Assembly (NCBI GenBank): GCA_028571685.1
Contig: CM053146.1
Location: 69,190,931-69,254,930 of the forward strand
Source of the DNA: Heterohyrax brucei
Lineage: Eukaryota; Chordata; Mammalia; Hyracoidea; Procaviidae
Direction of reading: 5' to 3'
Length of the DNA: 64,000 bases
Below the pieces are notes generated by a model that was given only the letters and a program-made list of their open reading frames with translations, was not told where the DNA came from and ran no database searches. Below, piece after piece: positions 1 through 12,427 of this stretch; position 1 is the stretch's first letter, and each line of letters begins with the position of its first letter. The position numbers were made by a program, and so were the translations under genes.

Positions 1-1236
1 AACTTTGTTTGGAAAGGGAAGAAGCCCTGGATAATTAAAGCACTACTAAAGAAGAAGAACACACTGGGAGGCCTCTCGTTACCTGACTTTAGAACCTATT
101 ACACTGCCACAGTAGTCAAAACAGACTGGTACTGGTACAAAAAGACACAGACAGATCAATCGAACAGAATCAAGACCCCAGAGATGACACCATCTGACTA
201 TGAACAGTTGATATTCAACAAAGGCCCTAAGACATTAAACTGGGGTAAAAACAATCTCTTCAACAAATGGTGCTGGCAAAATTGGATATCCATCTGCAAT
301 AAATTGAAGCAAGACCCATGTCTTACACCTTATACAAAAACCAACTCAAACTGGAGAAAAGACCTAAATATCAAATCTAAAACAATAAAGCTCCTCCAAG
401 AAAAAGTAGGAACAACAATGAAAGTTTTAATACACAACGTAGACAGACTTCAAAATCTGTCAAACAAACTACAATCAGCAAAAGAGAAAATAGATAAATG
501 GCAACTATTGAGAATCAAACACTTTCGCTCACCCAAAGAGTTTATTAAAAGAAGTAAAGGGCCACCTACAGAATGGGAAAAAATATTTCGCAACTATGTA
601 TCAGACCGATGCCTGATCTCCATAATTTATAAGTTACTACAAAATATCAACATGAAAAAGATAAATCATCCAGTTAAACAATGGGCAAAGGAGATGGACA
701 GACACTTCTCCAAAGAGGAGATCCAGGCAGCCAAAAAACACACGCAGACATGCTCAAAATCATTAGCTATTAAAGAAATTCAAATCAAAACAACAATGAG
801 ATGCCATCTCACCCCAACAAGGTTGGCCATGATCCAAAAAACACAAAACAACAAATGTTGGAGAGGCTGTGGAGAAATCGGAACTCTTCTACACTGTTGG
901 TGTGGTCGCAAAATGGTGCAACCTCTTTGGAAAGCAATCTGTCACTCCCCTAAAAAACTGAATATAGATATACCATTTGACTCAGTAATTCCACTGCTTG
1001 GAATTTATCCTACAGAATCAAGGCCATTTACAGCAACCGATACATGCACAAGAATGTTTATCACAGCACAGTTCACAATAGCAAAAAGATGGAATCAACC
1101 CAGATGCCCAACAACAATGGAATGGGTAGGTAAACTATGGTATATATACTCAATGGAACAATGTGCAATGATAAAGAACAATGACGATTTCAGGAAACAT
1201 AACCTGGCTTCAACTGGAGGACATTATATTGAGTGA
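1..1236 (+). pseudogene. L1 ORF2 C-terminal part (reverse transcriptase/endonuclease polyprotein), open to the window edge
   Basis: This is the C-terminal part of a LINE-1 ORF2 protein, which in intact elements nicks target DNA and reverse-transcribes L1 RNA. The frame is open from base 1 (starts NFVWKGKKPW) to the stop at 1234-1236, about 411 codons. An internal Met at 184 is not a real start; the protein begins outside the window. It covers the region after the RT core, including the C-terminal cysteine-rich segment ([17 protein letters not shown], about 856-906) and the WNQPRCPTTMEW stretch typical of L1 C-termini. The second L1 at 13.5 kb matches closely through this region. Near the end, at about 1200, the frame departs from that copy: after RKH it reads NLASTGGHYIE and stops, which fits a small deletion and frameshift. 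Recognition is firm; whether the rest of the element is intact cannot be judged. Confidence 0.9.
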
Positions 1237-2436
1237 AAGTAGTCAGTGACAAAAGGACAAATATTGTATGACATCCCTACCATAAGAACTTAAAAATAGA
1301 CTCAGGCATAGAAAAAAAAAAGACTCTTTGATGGCTGCAAGGGTGGGTAGGGAAGGAAGGAGAGTGTAGTGTATAGATTAGATAATTGATAGAAATTTGG
1401 TTGGGTGAAACTAGTGACAACATACATTAGAAAGGTCAGTTTTTTTATAATTTTAAAATTTATTGCTACTGTACACAGTGTTATTGTGTATTTATCTACA
1501 CATTTGCTGATTGCTTTATTCTTGTATCTCATACCTTCTGATACTTGTTGCTCTCTTTTGATGTACAATCGTTAGAAATTTCTTTTGTAAGGATATGTTG
1601 GAAACTCTTGGATAGAAAGGTCAATTTTGACTGGACTTCAACATAACATGATTACTCCTCCCATCCCAGCCCAATATTGCAAGGACAGAGTAGTGGGGGC
1701 AGGGGGGCAGGGACTATGTTCTCAGGAGAAATTGAAGGCAGTTGGCACAACCAGCATTTTGTTAATGAGGGCTCACTGCACCCCATATTGGTGAGTGGCA
1801 TCTGGGGTCTTAAAAGCTGCCAAGCTGCCATCTGAGGGTACAGCAAATGGTCCCAACTCAATAGGATCAGATGATCCTATTGACCAGAACAACATGGGGG
1901 AAAGAGAACCCAGGAGATAGAGAGACCCATGTGAGTGGGTCTCTACATCAACTAGGGACCTGAAAAACTGGATGGTGCCCGTCTACCACCAATGATAGAC
2001 GCGATGGAGGTCAGAAAATTGAGTATCACTGGCAACACAAGAGTAAGTAGGGGTGCACCCACAGATCTCCACTAAAAGACTGCAATTGATGGACGGCCCC
2101 TGGCCCTGATGCTGCCCCTGTCCATAACTCATAATGAAGTTCAACTCTTCAGACAGCAATAGAGCAGACTTGGCAACACAGAGTGACCATATCTTGTGGA
2201 CACTTTATTGTTCTGTGCATCTATAGGATAACACCCTGCTGACCTCTTACTGAAGGAAGGAGAGTGGATAGAGAGGAGGGGATAGAAGGCTATTGGGAGG
2301 TTAAGACATGCATGAAGCAGAGAAGAAGAGTGTGCTGGTACCGGACAAGGAGAGCAGTGGGAACTGCATATAGGTGAGCATGCAAATTTATATGGGAATA
2401 TACATTTTCATTCAATCATAATTTAAAAAAAAAAAG
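1..2436 (+). mobile_element. L1 LINE, 3' part with Afrotheria-type 3' UTR
   Basis: ORF2 end (1-1236) is followed by a roughly 1.2 kb 3' UTR (1237-2436) ending in an A-tract at about 2424-2435. The UTR carries a purine-rich block (about 1330-1370), a segment around 'ggtcttaaaagctgccaagc' (about 1806-1825), and a terminal piece 'ggaatatacattttcattca'. The same blocks recur at 15.0-15.8, 17.6, 21.7-22.25 (antisense) and 55.25-55.77 kb, which defines one L1 lineage within this window. The 5' end lies outside the window. Confidence 0.9.
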
Positions 2437-2594
2437 AATTTCATCTTAGAATCTACTTCCTTTTCATTCTCTAAGCTTCTGCTACTCTGATCTTCTATGA
2501 ATTTCATGAATACTCACCATTCTCTCTAAACATGTAACAGTACATGTGTTTCCATATATACTGCCTAGAATATATATCTAGCATCCTTAACTGG

Positions 2595-2750
2595 GAGCCC
2601 TGGTGGTGCAGCGGTTAAGCACTTGGCAGCTAACCAAAAGGTGGGCAGTTTGAATCCATCAGCCACTCTTTGGAAATCATAAAGGCAGTTCTATTACTGT
2701 CTTACAGGGTTGCTATGAGTCACAGTTGACTCAATGGCAATGGGTTTTTT
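2595..2750 (+). mobile_element. AfroSINE copy
   Basis: Full-length-looking tRNA-derived SINE: head 'gagccctggtggtgcagcgg', a B-box-like 'gtttgaatcc' near 2649, a middle 'tttggaaatcataaaggcag' and tail 'gagtcacagttgactcaatg' followed by a T-rich run. This is the short AfroSINE form, without the extra middle segment seen at 5.2 kb. Confidence 0.88.
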
Positions 2751-2784
2751 GATTATTAGCTTAGTTAATATATTCATTTTTTTC

Positions 2785-3050
2785 AAGTTCCTACTAAATT
2801 GAAACCTCCTCAGAAAAGACTTTCTTAATTTCCCTAATAAAAATCAGTCTCTTATAAATATCTCTGATTCTACCATTTACTTTTTCTTCACAGCCCTTAG
2901 AGACATTTAATTTGAATACCAATTTATATGACTATATGTGTTTCCCATACCAGACAGAAGATCCGTGAGGGCAGAGAACTTCTTTACTTCTTCACCACTG
3001 TATTTCTAGCATACTACTGTACAGAAGGTGGATGATAATGAATAAAAACT
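2785..3050 (+). mobile_element. L2 LINE 3' fragment
   Basis: The segment resembles the L2 3' end: a pyrimidine-rich stretch, then 'gtgagggcagagaacttctt' and 'actgtatttctagcatac', ending near 'aatgaataaaa'. Strongly diverged, as expected for this ancient family. Confidence 0.6.
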
Positions 3051-3132
3051 TCTATGATCCTTGTCTAACTTTGATCCTTTTCTTAAGTATCACACTTCCA
3101 CTTTCAAATGGATTCTTGATGTATCCACAGGC

Positions 3133-3182
3133 AAACCACCAAGAAAACCAAATCAACCTGTTGCTGTCAAGTCAATTTTGAC
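3133..3182 (-). mobile_element. AfroSINE 3'-end fragment
   Basis: 'aaaccaaatcaacctgttgc' followed by 'caagtcaattttgac' matches the reverse complement of the AfroSINE tail. The rest of the SINE is absent. Confidence 0.5.
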
Positions 3183-5165
3183 AGGTACCTTAAATTGAGC
3201 ATATCAGCCAGCAAACACATCATCAAGCTGTCCCTCCTGCATTCCCTCTCTGTTACTGACATCCTTTACTTTCCTCTAAGTTACCCATTCTGGAACATTG
3301 AACTCATTTTTATCTTCTCTTTCCTTCACTCTTCATATCCAATAATTGTCCAGATCAGTCACTCTATCTCTGTGATGTTTTTTAAATGTATCCCTCCATT
3401 GTTATTCATAATGATATGTTCCTTGTTCAGGTGTTCATCATCATTCTCCTAAATCCACCGAATGGCCATCCTACTGCCAAAGGTCCACTTGGACATTGTA
3501 TATTCTATATTGGATTGACTGTGAGACAGCATAGTGGTTAGGAGCACAGACTGGAGCCACCATTTCTAGGTACAATGGTATCACCAGGGAGCTATAAAAG
3601 GTGTTGACTACATCAGGTGATGGTATCAGGAAAGACAAGAAAATGACTGGCTAAAATTTCTGTGCAATGTTTCTGTGCAATGTAAAAAATGATTATTTTG
3701 CATAAAATTAGCTAGTTATAACAAAAAAAATTATGTCAGCCCAGCTTACATGTATCAGTATATCTACAAGGCTAAAACTCTCAGCTGATTTACTGTTCGA
3801 ACCTTCTAAAGCATCTTAGAGATGTCGTTGCTACTCTACAATGATGCTCCAAATCACATGGTTTTATCTGCATGCACTACAAGCCCGTGCTGTCATTTTC
3901 TTTGTTGTTTGTCAGCATTTTTATAGTCTCTGATTTTGACAAATTTTCTGTTGGTTTAGCTGCATTATTCTGGTAATTAGCACTTCTGAACCTATACCAG
4001 TAACTTTAAGAATGAAATGGTAATTAATGGAAAAGAAAGAAAAATCAAAAAATGCTTCCACTTAGTTGCTAATATGTAACTAATAATGTAATTCAACATA
4101 GAAAGATTTTACAGATAATTTTGTTAGTATTCATAATGGTAACTGAATATGGGGCTATCAAAATGTTATATTTAAGCAATTTACAACTAAATTTATCACA
4201 TTATTCTATGATTAAAATTGATAACAAACTTATATCTAACAGTTCTTTGTTAACTAAAGAAAACTGACAGTTTTATTTCTTGACACATGCTAAAGAATAC
4301 AACTTAAACTTTAAATTCAGTTCCTTTTTAATTTTAGTATTTTTGAAATTTTCTTCAAAAATATCAATGTTACCAATACATATTTGAATTTAATAAAATT
4401 TTCAGAATTTAAGTTTGAATTATGGTTTAAAAAAGTGATACGTTAACAAGCAAGTTGGTGAAAGGTATTATTTTGATGAAATCATTCGTGAGTTGGCAGC
4501 TTTGCAGGCCACATAATTCTTATTTAGCTGAGGTTTTGCTGAGCGATAAAATGCTTGTGTATTTATTCCTGTTTATTTAGGGTATTATTTCATTTATTAA
4601 TATACTTACATACACACTTGTCTACAATTTCTGCATTATTTGAGCTATTAATAATTAAGCAAACAATGCATTAATGTATTTGATGTAATAGTTAAATTTA
4701 ATGTTAAAATGAACATAATTTGATGTAGTTCTTATAAACATTTTTATTTCAAATACTCTTGTTTTCTTGGAAAATTTTTACTTTAACCACATAAACTTGG
4801 CAAATGAATGTGTCTGCATGATATTGTAATTTAAGGGTGTAATTTTAATTTTGCTAGTTGTTTATGTCACTATTACCATCCCTACTCTCAGTGATACATG
4901 AGAATTACAATTTATGAGTAACATTAGTACAAAAAACAGTACTAACAATTTTGTATGATCTGGTACAAGAGGAGGTCCACAGGGGCTGGGGCGAAGGGGA
5001 CAACACCATGAGTTACTACCCTGGGTAACATCAACCCTAGTGATACTGCTGTCTGTCTCTGCATCTTCTTAATTAGAAGACTATTACCAAATTGCGTAAC
5101 TTCCTATGCCTGGTTGTAACAGGAGGACAACAACGGTAACTATGTATGGGGTTATCTAAAAGTCA
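3183..5165. other. AT-rich sequence with no assignable gene; MIR-like trace near 3525
   Basis: No coding region is supported. A short MIR-like piece ('cagcatagtggttaggagca') lies at about 3525-3575. The rest, especially 3.6-4.9 kb, is very AT-rich apparently unique sequence. Confidence 0.5.
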
Positions 5166-5352
5166 AAAAATTAAACCCACTGCTGTTGAGTTGATTCTGA
5201 CTCATAATGATGCTGTAAGACGGAGTAGAACTGACCCCATAAGATTTCCAAGGCTGTGATCTTTATGGAACAGTCCACCACACCTTTCTCCCACAGAGCA
5301 ACTGGTGAGTTCTAACTACCAACCTTTTAGTTAGCAACACGGGCCACCAATA
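5166..5352 (-). mobile_element. AfroSINE copy, longer form
   Basis: Reverse-complement AfroSINE starting 'ttaaacccactgctgttgag' and ending at 'agttagcaacacgggccacc'. It carries an extra middle segment ('ccaaggctgtgatctttatg' to 'ttctcccacagagc') absent from the short form; the same insert is seen at 43.1-43.3 kb. Confidence 0.85.
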
Positions 5353-5559
5353 TTGGGATACAGTGATTATACTGATTATAAGAATCAATATAATTAAGCA
5401 TGTAGAAGAGTGCCTGACATATACTAAGAACTCAATATTGGTACTATTATTATTAACATAAATTTTCTAAAAAGTTAGGCAAATCTTGTGACTCTCTGTC
5501 ATGTCTCTTTTTTGACAAAAGAAAAATGCCGAGATTCCTATGTAAGATATCCAACTATC

Positions 5560-6015
5560 TGGTCTCAATCTACCTTTAGCACTACTCAGTTCAATCTCCC
5601 TCAGTGTCCAAACACACCAGATTAATTCCGTGTTCCCCTAGTACATGTGCTTTCATGTTTCTGTGTCTTTGATTATGCTGTCCTTTCAACCTGGAATGCC
5701 TTCTCCAAGTGTCAAATACTGATACATTCAAAGCTGAAATTACTTAAGTCTCTCAGTTTGAGTTAATCATTGTTTCCTGTATCTCTCCTAGAGTTGGTGC
5801 CTGTATTTAGCACTTATTTTAGTTTTGCCTCACATTATAGTTAATTGGATACTGTTGTTTCTGCCTCCTTGTCACACCGTCGCACCGACCACCCCCAATC
5901 ATCCAATTAGCTAAAAGCTCCATGACAGCAGCAACTACATCTTACACGTCTTTGTATTACACACAACATCTAGCAAATTGATCAACCAACAGCAGACATT
6001 CAATGGTTATTTGTT
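5560..6015 (+). mobile_element. L2 LINE 3' fragment
   Basis: A diverged L2 3' end: 'ctgtcctttcaacctggaat' with 'gccttctcc', a cytosine-rich part (about 5870-5905), 'agctccatgacagcagcaac', and a terminal 'cagacattcaatggttattt'. Confidence 0.65.
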
Positions 6016-7095
6016 TATTTGCAAAAAAAGTTAAGGTTAAAACAAAAATAAGATGCTTGAAATTTTAAGGGATACTACCTACTTGACACAAAGACAGAAG
6101 ACCATTTATTGTCATTTTTGCCAGCTACTTAATCATATCTTGTATTAATGATTAAGCACTATGTTAATGTAAACTATTACTTTATATTTAAGACAACAAT
6201 CTCAATTTTTGAATATTTCTGTTATCAACAAATAAATAAAAACCAGGCACATGATATCAACCATTAAAGAATTCATGACTGACAAATAAAGGCTGACAAA
6301 TTAAGCAATCTGAAATTATCTTTTTTCCCAAAATAAAAAAAGAATGCATTGCTCACTACTCCACTGAATAATGTTTACTAAGTTTCAGGACAGTGAGATG
6401 TTTTTTGTTTGTTTGTTTGTTTGTTTTCCTTTTCATAGTCAAATTATTTACCTTAGGAAATATAGTATCTTCAAAGACAGTAACAGAATCCTGAACAAAA
6501 ACTTAAAATGCCCAGAGATGTAGTGCCAGTTAACTAAAAGTCTTTATATCCCTTCCAAACTACAGTCTGGCTTCTATGAGGACCAGGATTCTTTGTCTTT
6601 TTGGCAGTCTCTTTAGCTGAACTTGGATCTAAGCACCCAGTGCTCCTTTCAAACAGTTCAACAAAGCCAGGAAAGGAAATTGTGCTGACCAGCACACCTA
6701 TTCTAAGACTGAAGATGCTTGCTTTTTCAGACCCCATATCAGTTCAACCAGTGTATCTCATGGCTTGGATCTCATCTCATTATTTTTTCAATTCATACTG
6801 GACCCACTGTTAAGCTATTTTCAGTCATGCTCATTGACCTAGATTTTCCCCCAGTGTAAGCTACTCCCCAGGAGTATACTAGGTACTTGAGGAAACTGCA
6901 TTAACACTTGCAGGTATGGTATGAAAACTCGGTATCAGGTGGCTGAAAAGAACTACCTAGGAGGCTATTAAACAACACCTTCATATGCTGCAAAGAATAG
7001 CTTCTCTAAACATCTAATGTACAAATCATGGGAAGCCCACAAACAAGGAGACATTGGTTCACTAAATAGAAGGAAAAATTATTCAGATAATAGAA
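6016..7095. other. Unassigned noncoding sequence with a short TTTG repeat
   Basis: No gene recognised. A (TTTG)n simple repeat lies at 6401-6428. Overlapping open frames near 6534-6813 on both strands have no recognisable domain and look like chance. Confidence 0.5.
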
Positions 7096-7240
7096 AAAGA
7101 CTTGTTGCTGTTGATTCCAACTTATAGCAGCCCTATAAGGACAGGGTAGAACTGCCCTATAGGGTTTCCAAGGAGCAACTGGTAGATTCAAACTACTAAC
7201 CCTTTGGTTAGTAGCCAAGATCTTAACCACTATGCCACAA
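7096..7240 (-). mobile_element. AfroSINE copy
   Basis: Antisense short-form AfroSINE: 'cttgttgctgttgattccaa', 'cctatagggtttccaaggag', 'caactggtagattcaaacta', 'cttaaccactatgccac'. Confidence 0.85.
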
Positions 7241-9463
7241 ATATTTTTTAACCCTCTAATAGAAACTGCACAGTTATTAGCTACATCCTCATTGTAGAGC
7301 TGTCTCTGACTCAGTATTGAGGATAGTACAAAATTAAAGTCCTATTTTGGAGAATATAAGTGATCCCCTCCCCTGGAGCTTCATTCTCCCAGTCTCTGCC
7401 ATCTAACTCAAGAGTCTTCTGAGATCCTTTGTAAATAATGTTTTACTTTCCCCCATTTGAACCTTGAAAGCGGTATATATTCATTTCTTAATCACACTGT
7501 TATATCAGTAGATACACTTAAATTACACTAGCTTCAATAAGAGTAGCCAATTGCTGTTAGTTTTTGTAACTGAAAAAAAATCCAGGAATAGATGTGAAAA
7601 GATTGGCCATTTCCAGGGGTTCAAATGACACCACCCAGATCATTCAGTCTCTCCAGCGTTGAACTCTTTCTCCATTTCTCCACTCCCTGCTCTTTTGTCC
7701 TTTATGTTTGGTTTCATTCACCAGCAAGTTCTTTCCATACACTAGTAGTCACTGGAAAGGCCCAGACTTGAGCTTAATAGAAAAATAAACATTTCAATAA
7801 CAAGTCCTACAGTGAATCTCATTGGCCTAAGTGGTGTCTTCTTTCAACTTCAGTAAGTCACCCATCCAGTGCCTGCTCTATGCTGGGTGGCTGGAAAGGC
7901 AGTATAGAAAGGTGGTTAGGAGGATGCACTCAGTGGGCACCATGCCTGAGGAATACCTGCCTCTGCTCTTCCTTACTGTGAGCCTACTGCCCAAGCCTGA
8001 ACTGTAGCCTGAAGGGTGTCATGCTCATATTGATCAAGCATACATTATGTGCCCACTCCTCGGCAGGAGGACGTGGTCATGAGATCTGGTTTGAGATCAG
8101 AGAAGGAAAAAAAATTAAAAGGTTCTTATAATAAAATTAGCAGACAACTACAAACATCTACTACAACTACCATATAAAACTTAAAACAAAGGCTAACATT
8201 GTAGGTACTCCATGTCATCGTGTTTCTTATACTGCACCATTGGTACTTGTTTACCAGTGCATCTCCTTCAATAAATCTGGAACCTCTCAAGGTCAGGGAC
8301 TGTTTCTACTCAGCTGAGGCAGTATCAAGTATACGTAGTGGTTTAGCAAATAAGAGGAAAAATATTTCCAAGTTTATTCAGAATACTTTCGATTATATTT
8401 GCATGTTTCCTTTCACTCACTTAAGAAATACATAGCTACAACTGCTTTAGAAGGAAACTACACAACTTAATAGGATTTAATGACCTGTCTACTGTTTAAG
8501 AAAAGAACTGTTGAAGATTGATACCACTATCTTTGAGGTTTACTGCCCATTATAGTACTTTAAAAAATACTGGTGAGAGGCTATGGAGATGAATTAGAAC
8601 TGAAATTAAGTTAAGGTTGTTGATGGTTCAAATTTATTACCATCAAAAAAGCTGTTTACTTGCTTCTTTGAAATATGCCAGTGGGTTTAACCCTGTCCCC
8701 AAGTTAAAATTTGTTCACTGTTCACTAGTCTCTTCTAGGCAGGACCTGTGGTATACACAGAGGCCCACGGCTAGACATGCGTTTTCAGTTTTTGTAGCAT
8801 CCAATTTTTATGCCTCCAAAATAAATTTGCTGTCTGGGATTATCAATTTATCTTACAGCTTAACTTCTTTTTAAAAATGACCAAACAGAAGCTTTAATAA
8901 ATACACAACTTAGAAACAGCCAAGACAGGGAGAAAATGCTTTCTTATGGAAGTGTATAAACTCTTCTAAGCCTTGGAAGAAGTTATTGGCTAAACATCCA
9001 AAAGAGTTAATGATCTTCCAGAAGAATAAAGATCAAACCCAGTGTCCTCCACAGAGCACTAATGGCCCAGTACATTAAATCTTACACTCTTCTTGAAGTG
9101 ATTTCAGTCTCTCTTTGCCCTATTGAAAGCAAAAGTCTACCTCTTTAAAAGGGACAAAGGATGAAACTACTTTCGGATTACATTAAAACCATATGCTGCC
9201 CAGGAAGTTCAGCATTAGCAGGCAGTAAATCACATTTCTAGCCTGTTTGTTGTTTCTGGGTGTTGCCACAAACATATTACAGTATGCGATGCCTCTGAGT
9301 GGCTAGATATCCTATCAATGTCGTTTGGAAAACACATGTTCTGTTAGTGGTGCATTGGGTTTTAATTCAGTCTTTTCTTCTGAGCTGGTTAAGAGATCAA
9401 AACTCATCATTTTCTAAATATGAATAATAAACACTTTGGTCGAAATTAATTTAGATTTTACCC
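7241..9463. other. Unassigned noncoding sequence with an L2 trace near 8225-8345
   Basis: No coding region supported. About 8225-8345 ('ctcaaggtcagggactgttt') resembles an L2 3' end in + orientation. About 9240-9370 is repeat-free and retains some CpGs. Nothing else is assignable. Confidence 0.45.
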
Positions 9464-9490
9464 TTCTCTCTCTCTCTCTCTCTCTCTCTC
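9464..9490. repeat. (TC)n microsatellite
   Basis: An uninterrupted TC dinucleotide run of about 13 units. Confidence 0.95.
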
Positions 9491-9689
9491 TTTTGTTTCA
9501 GCTAAACTACCACTGCCCATTAAAGTTGTGTATATAAATAAGTCAGGTTATCTTTTCCTTTGTGAGAAATGCTGTTTTATCTAACAGTCGCTTTCTTAGT
9601 AGTTTAGTACTCCACCACTCTAAATTAGGACACTTTATCTTAAGGCTTCATAATCTTACAAGACTATAATTGGAAAGTTTATAAAAAAA

Positions 9690-10450
9690 AAAAAATCCTG
9701 CTTTGTAAGCTTGGCAGCTGAGATAGAAGGAGGGAACGAGAAGGGCTACAGCAGAATTACACCATCACTGCTAGCCTGACTCCGTTTGACAGAGCCGTTT
9801 AATATTTTGACAAGACAAAATATAAAGCAGCATTTTATTCTGTAGAGACTTCACTAGACACAAGCATGGAAGTGCTTGTGATCAATAAAGTTTGCGGTGG
9901 AGAGTGATTTATTTACAGCAGGGTATTATGTAGAGAAAGAGCTGTGATATTTCCACAGGCTTTGACGGCATAATGGGCCCCTCTCAATCCTTACAGGGAA
10001 GGGTTAGATTGTCATGGTTGCTCAGGCAGTATTCAAAACGTTATCTGATCAGCCTTAAAGACTTCAGAACGAGACAGATGATTAGTTACCCTAAACGATC
10101 CTCATCATGCAGAAATTGATGATTTAATATAGTCAATGACAGACGATTCCATTTGTACTAGATAAAGTGTCTGCGGTTTGTATCAATCATAATAGAGTTA
10201 TTATTGAGCATAAAAGAAAAGCATGTTTAATATCATTAATTCCAGATATGTCGCTTTCCACATCTGGCATTCATCCATAGGCCAGAACCACTCCAGGCTA
10301 TCATTCCTGCCTCTGTGCTGGCAACTCCAGTGTTTTTTGTAATTTCAAAATGTTTTTCAGCACCTCCAGCTAGGCGCAATAACAGTTTACAGATTACCTA
10401 TGTCACCACATTTTGACAAACTTCTCAATCTGATGTGACCTTCATCTTTA
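9690..10450. promoter_or_regulatory. Candidate conserved noncoding element (developmental-enhancer-like)
   Basis: About 760 bp free of recognisable repeats in a repeat-rich window. It keeps many CpGs in an AT-rich context (for example 'caaaacgttatctgatcagc', 'ctaaacgatcctcatc', 'agacgattcc', 'tgtctgcggtttg', 'tatgtcgctttcc', 'taggcgcaat') and many homeodomain-type TAAT/ATTA cores, GATA cores and TGATTTAAT-like motifs. Neutral methylated mammalian DNA usually loses CpGs, so retention fits constraint. There is no open frame spanning it. This is inference from composition and motif texture; no alignment was possible. Confidence 0.4.
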
Positions 10451-11356
10451 GCCATCTGCTTGCCTTTGTTTCTGCTCTTTTTTGATAAACCTCCACAGCT
10501 TAAAGCTGTAGTATTTTGTTCTATACACTGTACTTCTAGGTCAACATTTCACCTGTGTAAATCCAGAAACACAGACTGTGGTGTAAAGATGGTGACCTGG
10601 GTTCAGGTCCCCAGGTACCTGACCCTCCCTGACCTCCTTAGTTATATTTTTCATCATTCACGTCAAATGCATTTTGATTGCATGGAGAGGCTGGCACACA
10701 GTCAGAATGAAGGGAGCATAGGTGGGAGCTGGGGTGAGGGAAGATGGAAAAGAATAATCAGTAAAACTGCAAAGACTATAAAAGTCAAAAAAAATAATTT
10801 CTACATTTGTCTTATCTGCAAATAATATAACAATGGAAAAGGCACATAAATAATGAAGGTAAAGAGACACAAACTTTCTGGAAAACAACATTATAGTTAC
10901 CTGAAGACTGTTTTGAATATATATATATGTGAACTTTTAAGTACTCTGTTTTCCAAGTGACGTGAAACAACAAAAAAGTGAGTGCCTTGAATATCATGTA
11001 TTCCATCTTTTAATGAGGAAAGTCCTTATTTCATTAAGACAAAGGAGAAAAGAAGAAGTCTCTCAGACTTAAAGGACTTCTGTTCACAAACATTTATGCA
11101 GTGCTCTGGGTTGTGAAAGACAATAGCTAAATCTTTTTTTTTTTTAATAAAAATTTATTTAGAGATTATTTTTTCATGTATTTATTCAACAAGTACTTGT
11201 TGAGCACTTACTAAGGCCAGACAACATTCGAGCACTAGTAATATATCACTGAACAAGTGACAAAAATCCCTGCCCTCATAAAGCTTACATTAAAGCATTG
11301 ATCACTGATACAAAAGGAGTTATGAAAAGTCAGGCAGTTATAAGTAGAACATTTTT
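10451..11356. other. Unassigned noncoding sequence with ancient repeat traces
   Basis: A weak MIR-like trace occurs at about 10560-10700. From about 11180 to 11340 ('aagtacttgttgagcactta', 'aaaaatccctgccctcataa') lies an ancient interspersed-repeat fragment that I cannot assign to a family. A 121-codon open frame at 10460-10825 has no recognisable domain and is not called. Confidence 0.45.
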
Positions 11357-11412
11357 GAAAACTAAGAACTAGCTCAAAATAGCTTGAAAACTAAGAACTA
11401 GCTCAAAATAGC
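11357..11412. repeat. Local tandem duplication, unit about 27-29 bp
   Basis: Two adjacent units at 11357-11385 and 11386-11412 are identical over 27 bases (unit begins 'gaaaactaagaactagctca'). The perfect identity suggests a recent slippage or duplication event. Confidence 0.9.
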
Positions 11413-11479
11413 ATGTCTGAAAGAAGATAAACAAAAGTCAAGGCCTTTCTATAAGAGAGGGCATGGATAGGGATGGAAA

Positions 11480-12342
11480 AACACTAAATAGACAAACAGG
11501 TGAGTGTTAATTTTGGTGAAGGATACGACGGTGCACAATACTGGTGAATCTGGCCCAGTCTGGACATGGCAAGGTCGTAGAACCTCCACAGACACATTCA
11601 GAATCCCTGAGAGACCAAATTGCTGGGCTGAGGGTTGTGAGGAAAATGGTTTCAGGGAACAACTAGCTCAAGTGGCAAAACATGATTTCTAAAGAAAATG
11701 CTGTACATTCTTTCTTAAATGGCATCTGAAGTCTTAAAAGCCTGTGAGTAGCCATCTAGGATACTCCACAGTCTTACTCCTATGGGAACAAGGAGGAATG
11801 AAGAAAACTAACACTATGAGGAAAGTATTAGTTCAAAGAATTAATGCACTAAATCTATCGCAGCTTACATCGGACTGAGACCATTACAGCTAAATGGTGC
11901 CTGACTACCACCACGGACTGCTCTGACAGGGATCACAATAGAGGGTCCTGGACAGAGCTGGAAAAAATGTAGAACAAAATTCTAACTGAGAGAAAACAGG
12001 CTTGCAGGCCTGGCAGACACAGGGGAAACCCTCAGTGTGGCTCCCAACACCCTTTCAGCTCAGTAAGAAAGTCACTCCTGAGGTTCACCCTTCAGCCAAA
12101 CACTGGGCAGACCCGTAAAACAAAAGGAGAGTAAAAGGACATGCCAACTCAGGGACAAGGACTAGAAGAGAAGAGGAGAAGGAAAAGCTGATTATAGGAA
12201 ACCCAAATTTGAGAAAGGGGAGTGTTGACAAGTTGCGGGATTAACTAATGTCATAAAACAATATGTGTAGTAATTGTTTAATAAGAAACTAGTTTGTTCT
12301 GTAAACCTTCGTCTAAAGTACAATTTAAAAAAAAAAAAAGCC
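11480..12342 (+). mobile_element. Older L1-type 3' UTR, 5'-truncated
   Basis: Matches the older 3' UTR type in this window: 'gtgcacaatactggtgaatc', 'gcatctgaagtcttaaaagc', 'gacagggatcacaatagagg', and the terminal 'aactagtttgttctgtaaac' followed by an A-tract at about 12327-12339. The same blocks recur at 30.9-31.2 (antisense), 35.03-35.35, 37.2-38.27 and 44.8-45.8 kb. No ORF2 sequence is present. Confidence 0.8.
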
Positions 12343-12427
12343 TTCTTCATCCTTTGGAGGTGTTTGTTGTTAGGTATACTAGGAAATAGAAAATGTCACT
12401 GCTCCTAGAAGCATTTCAAAAAAATAA

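Noticed and set aside
2595..2680. tRNA-like head with A- and B-box motifs, as a possible tRNA gene
   Set aside because: The match is to the AfroSINE head, it recurs many times in the window, and it lacks a paired acceptor stem.
10460..10825. 121-codon open frame on the plus strand
   Set aside because: No domain, signal or family resemblance; it overlaps antisense frames and a MIR-like trace. Length is within chance for AT-rich DNA.
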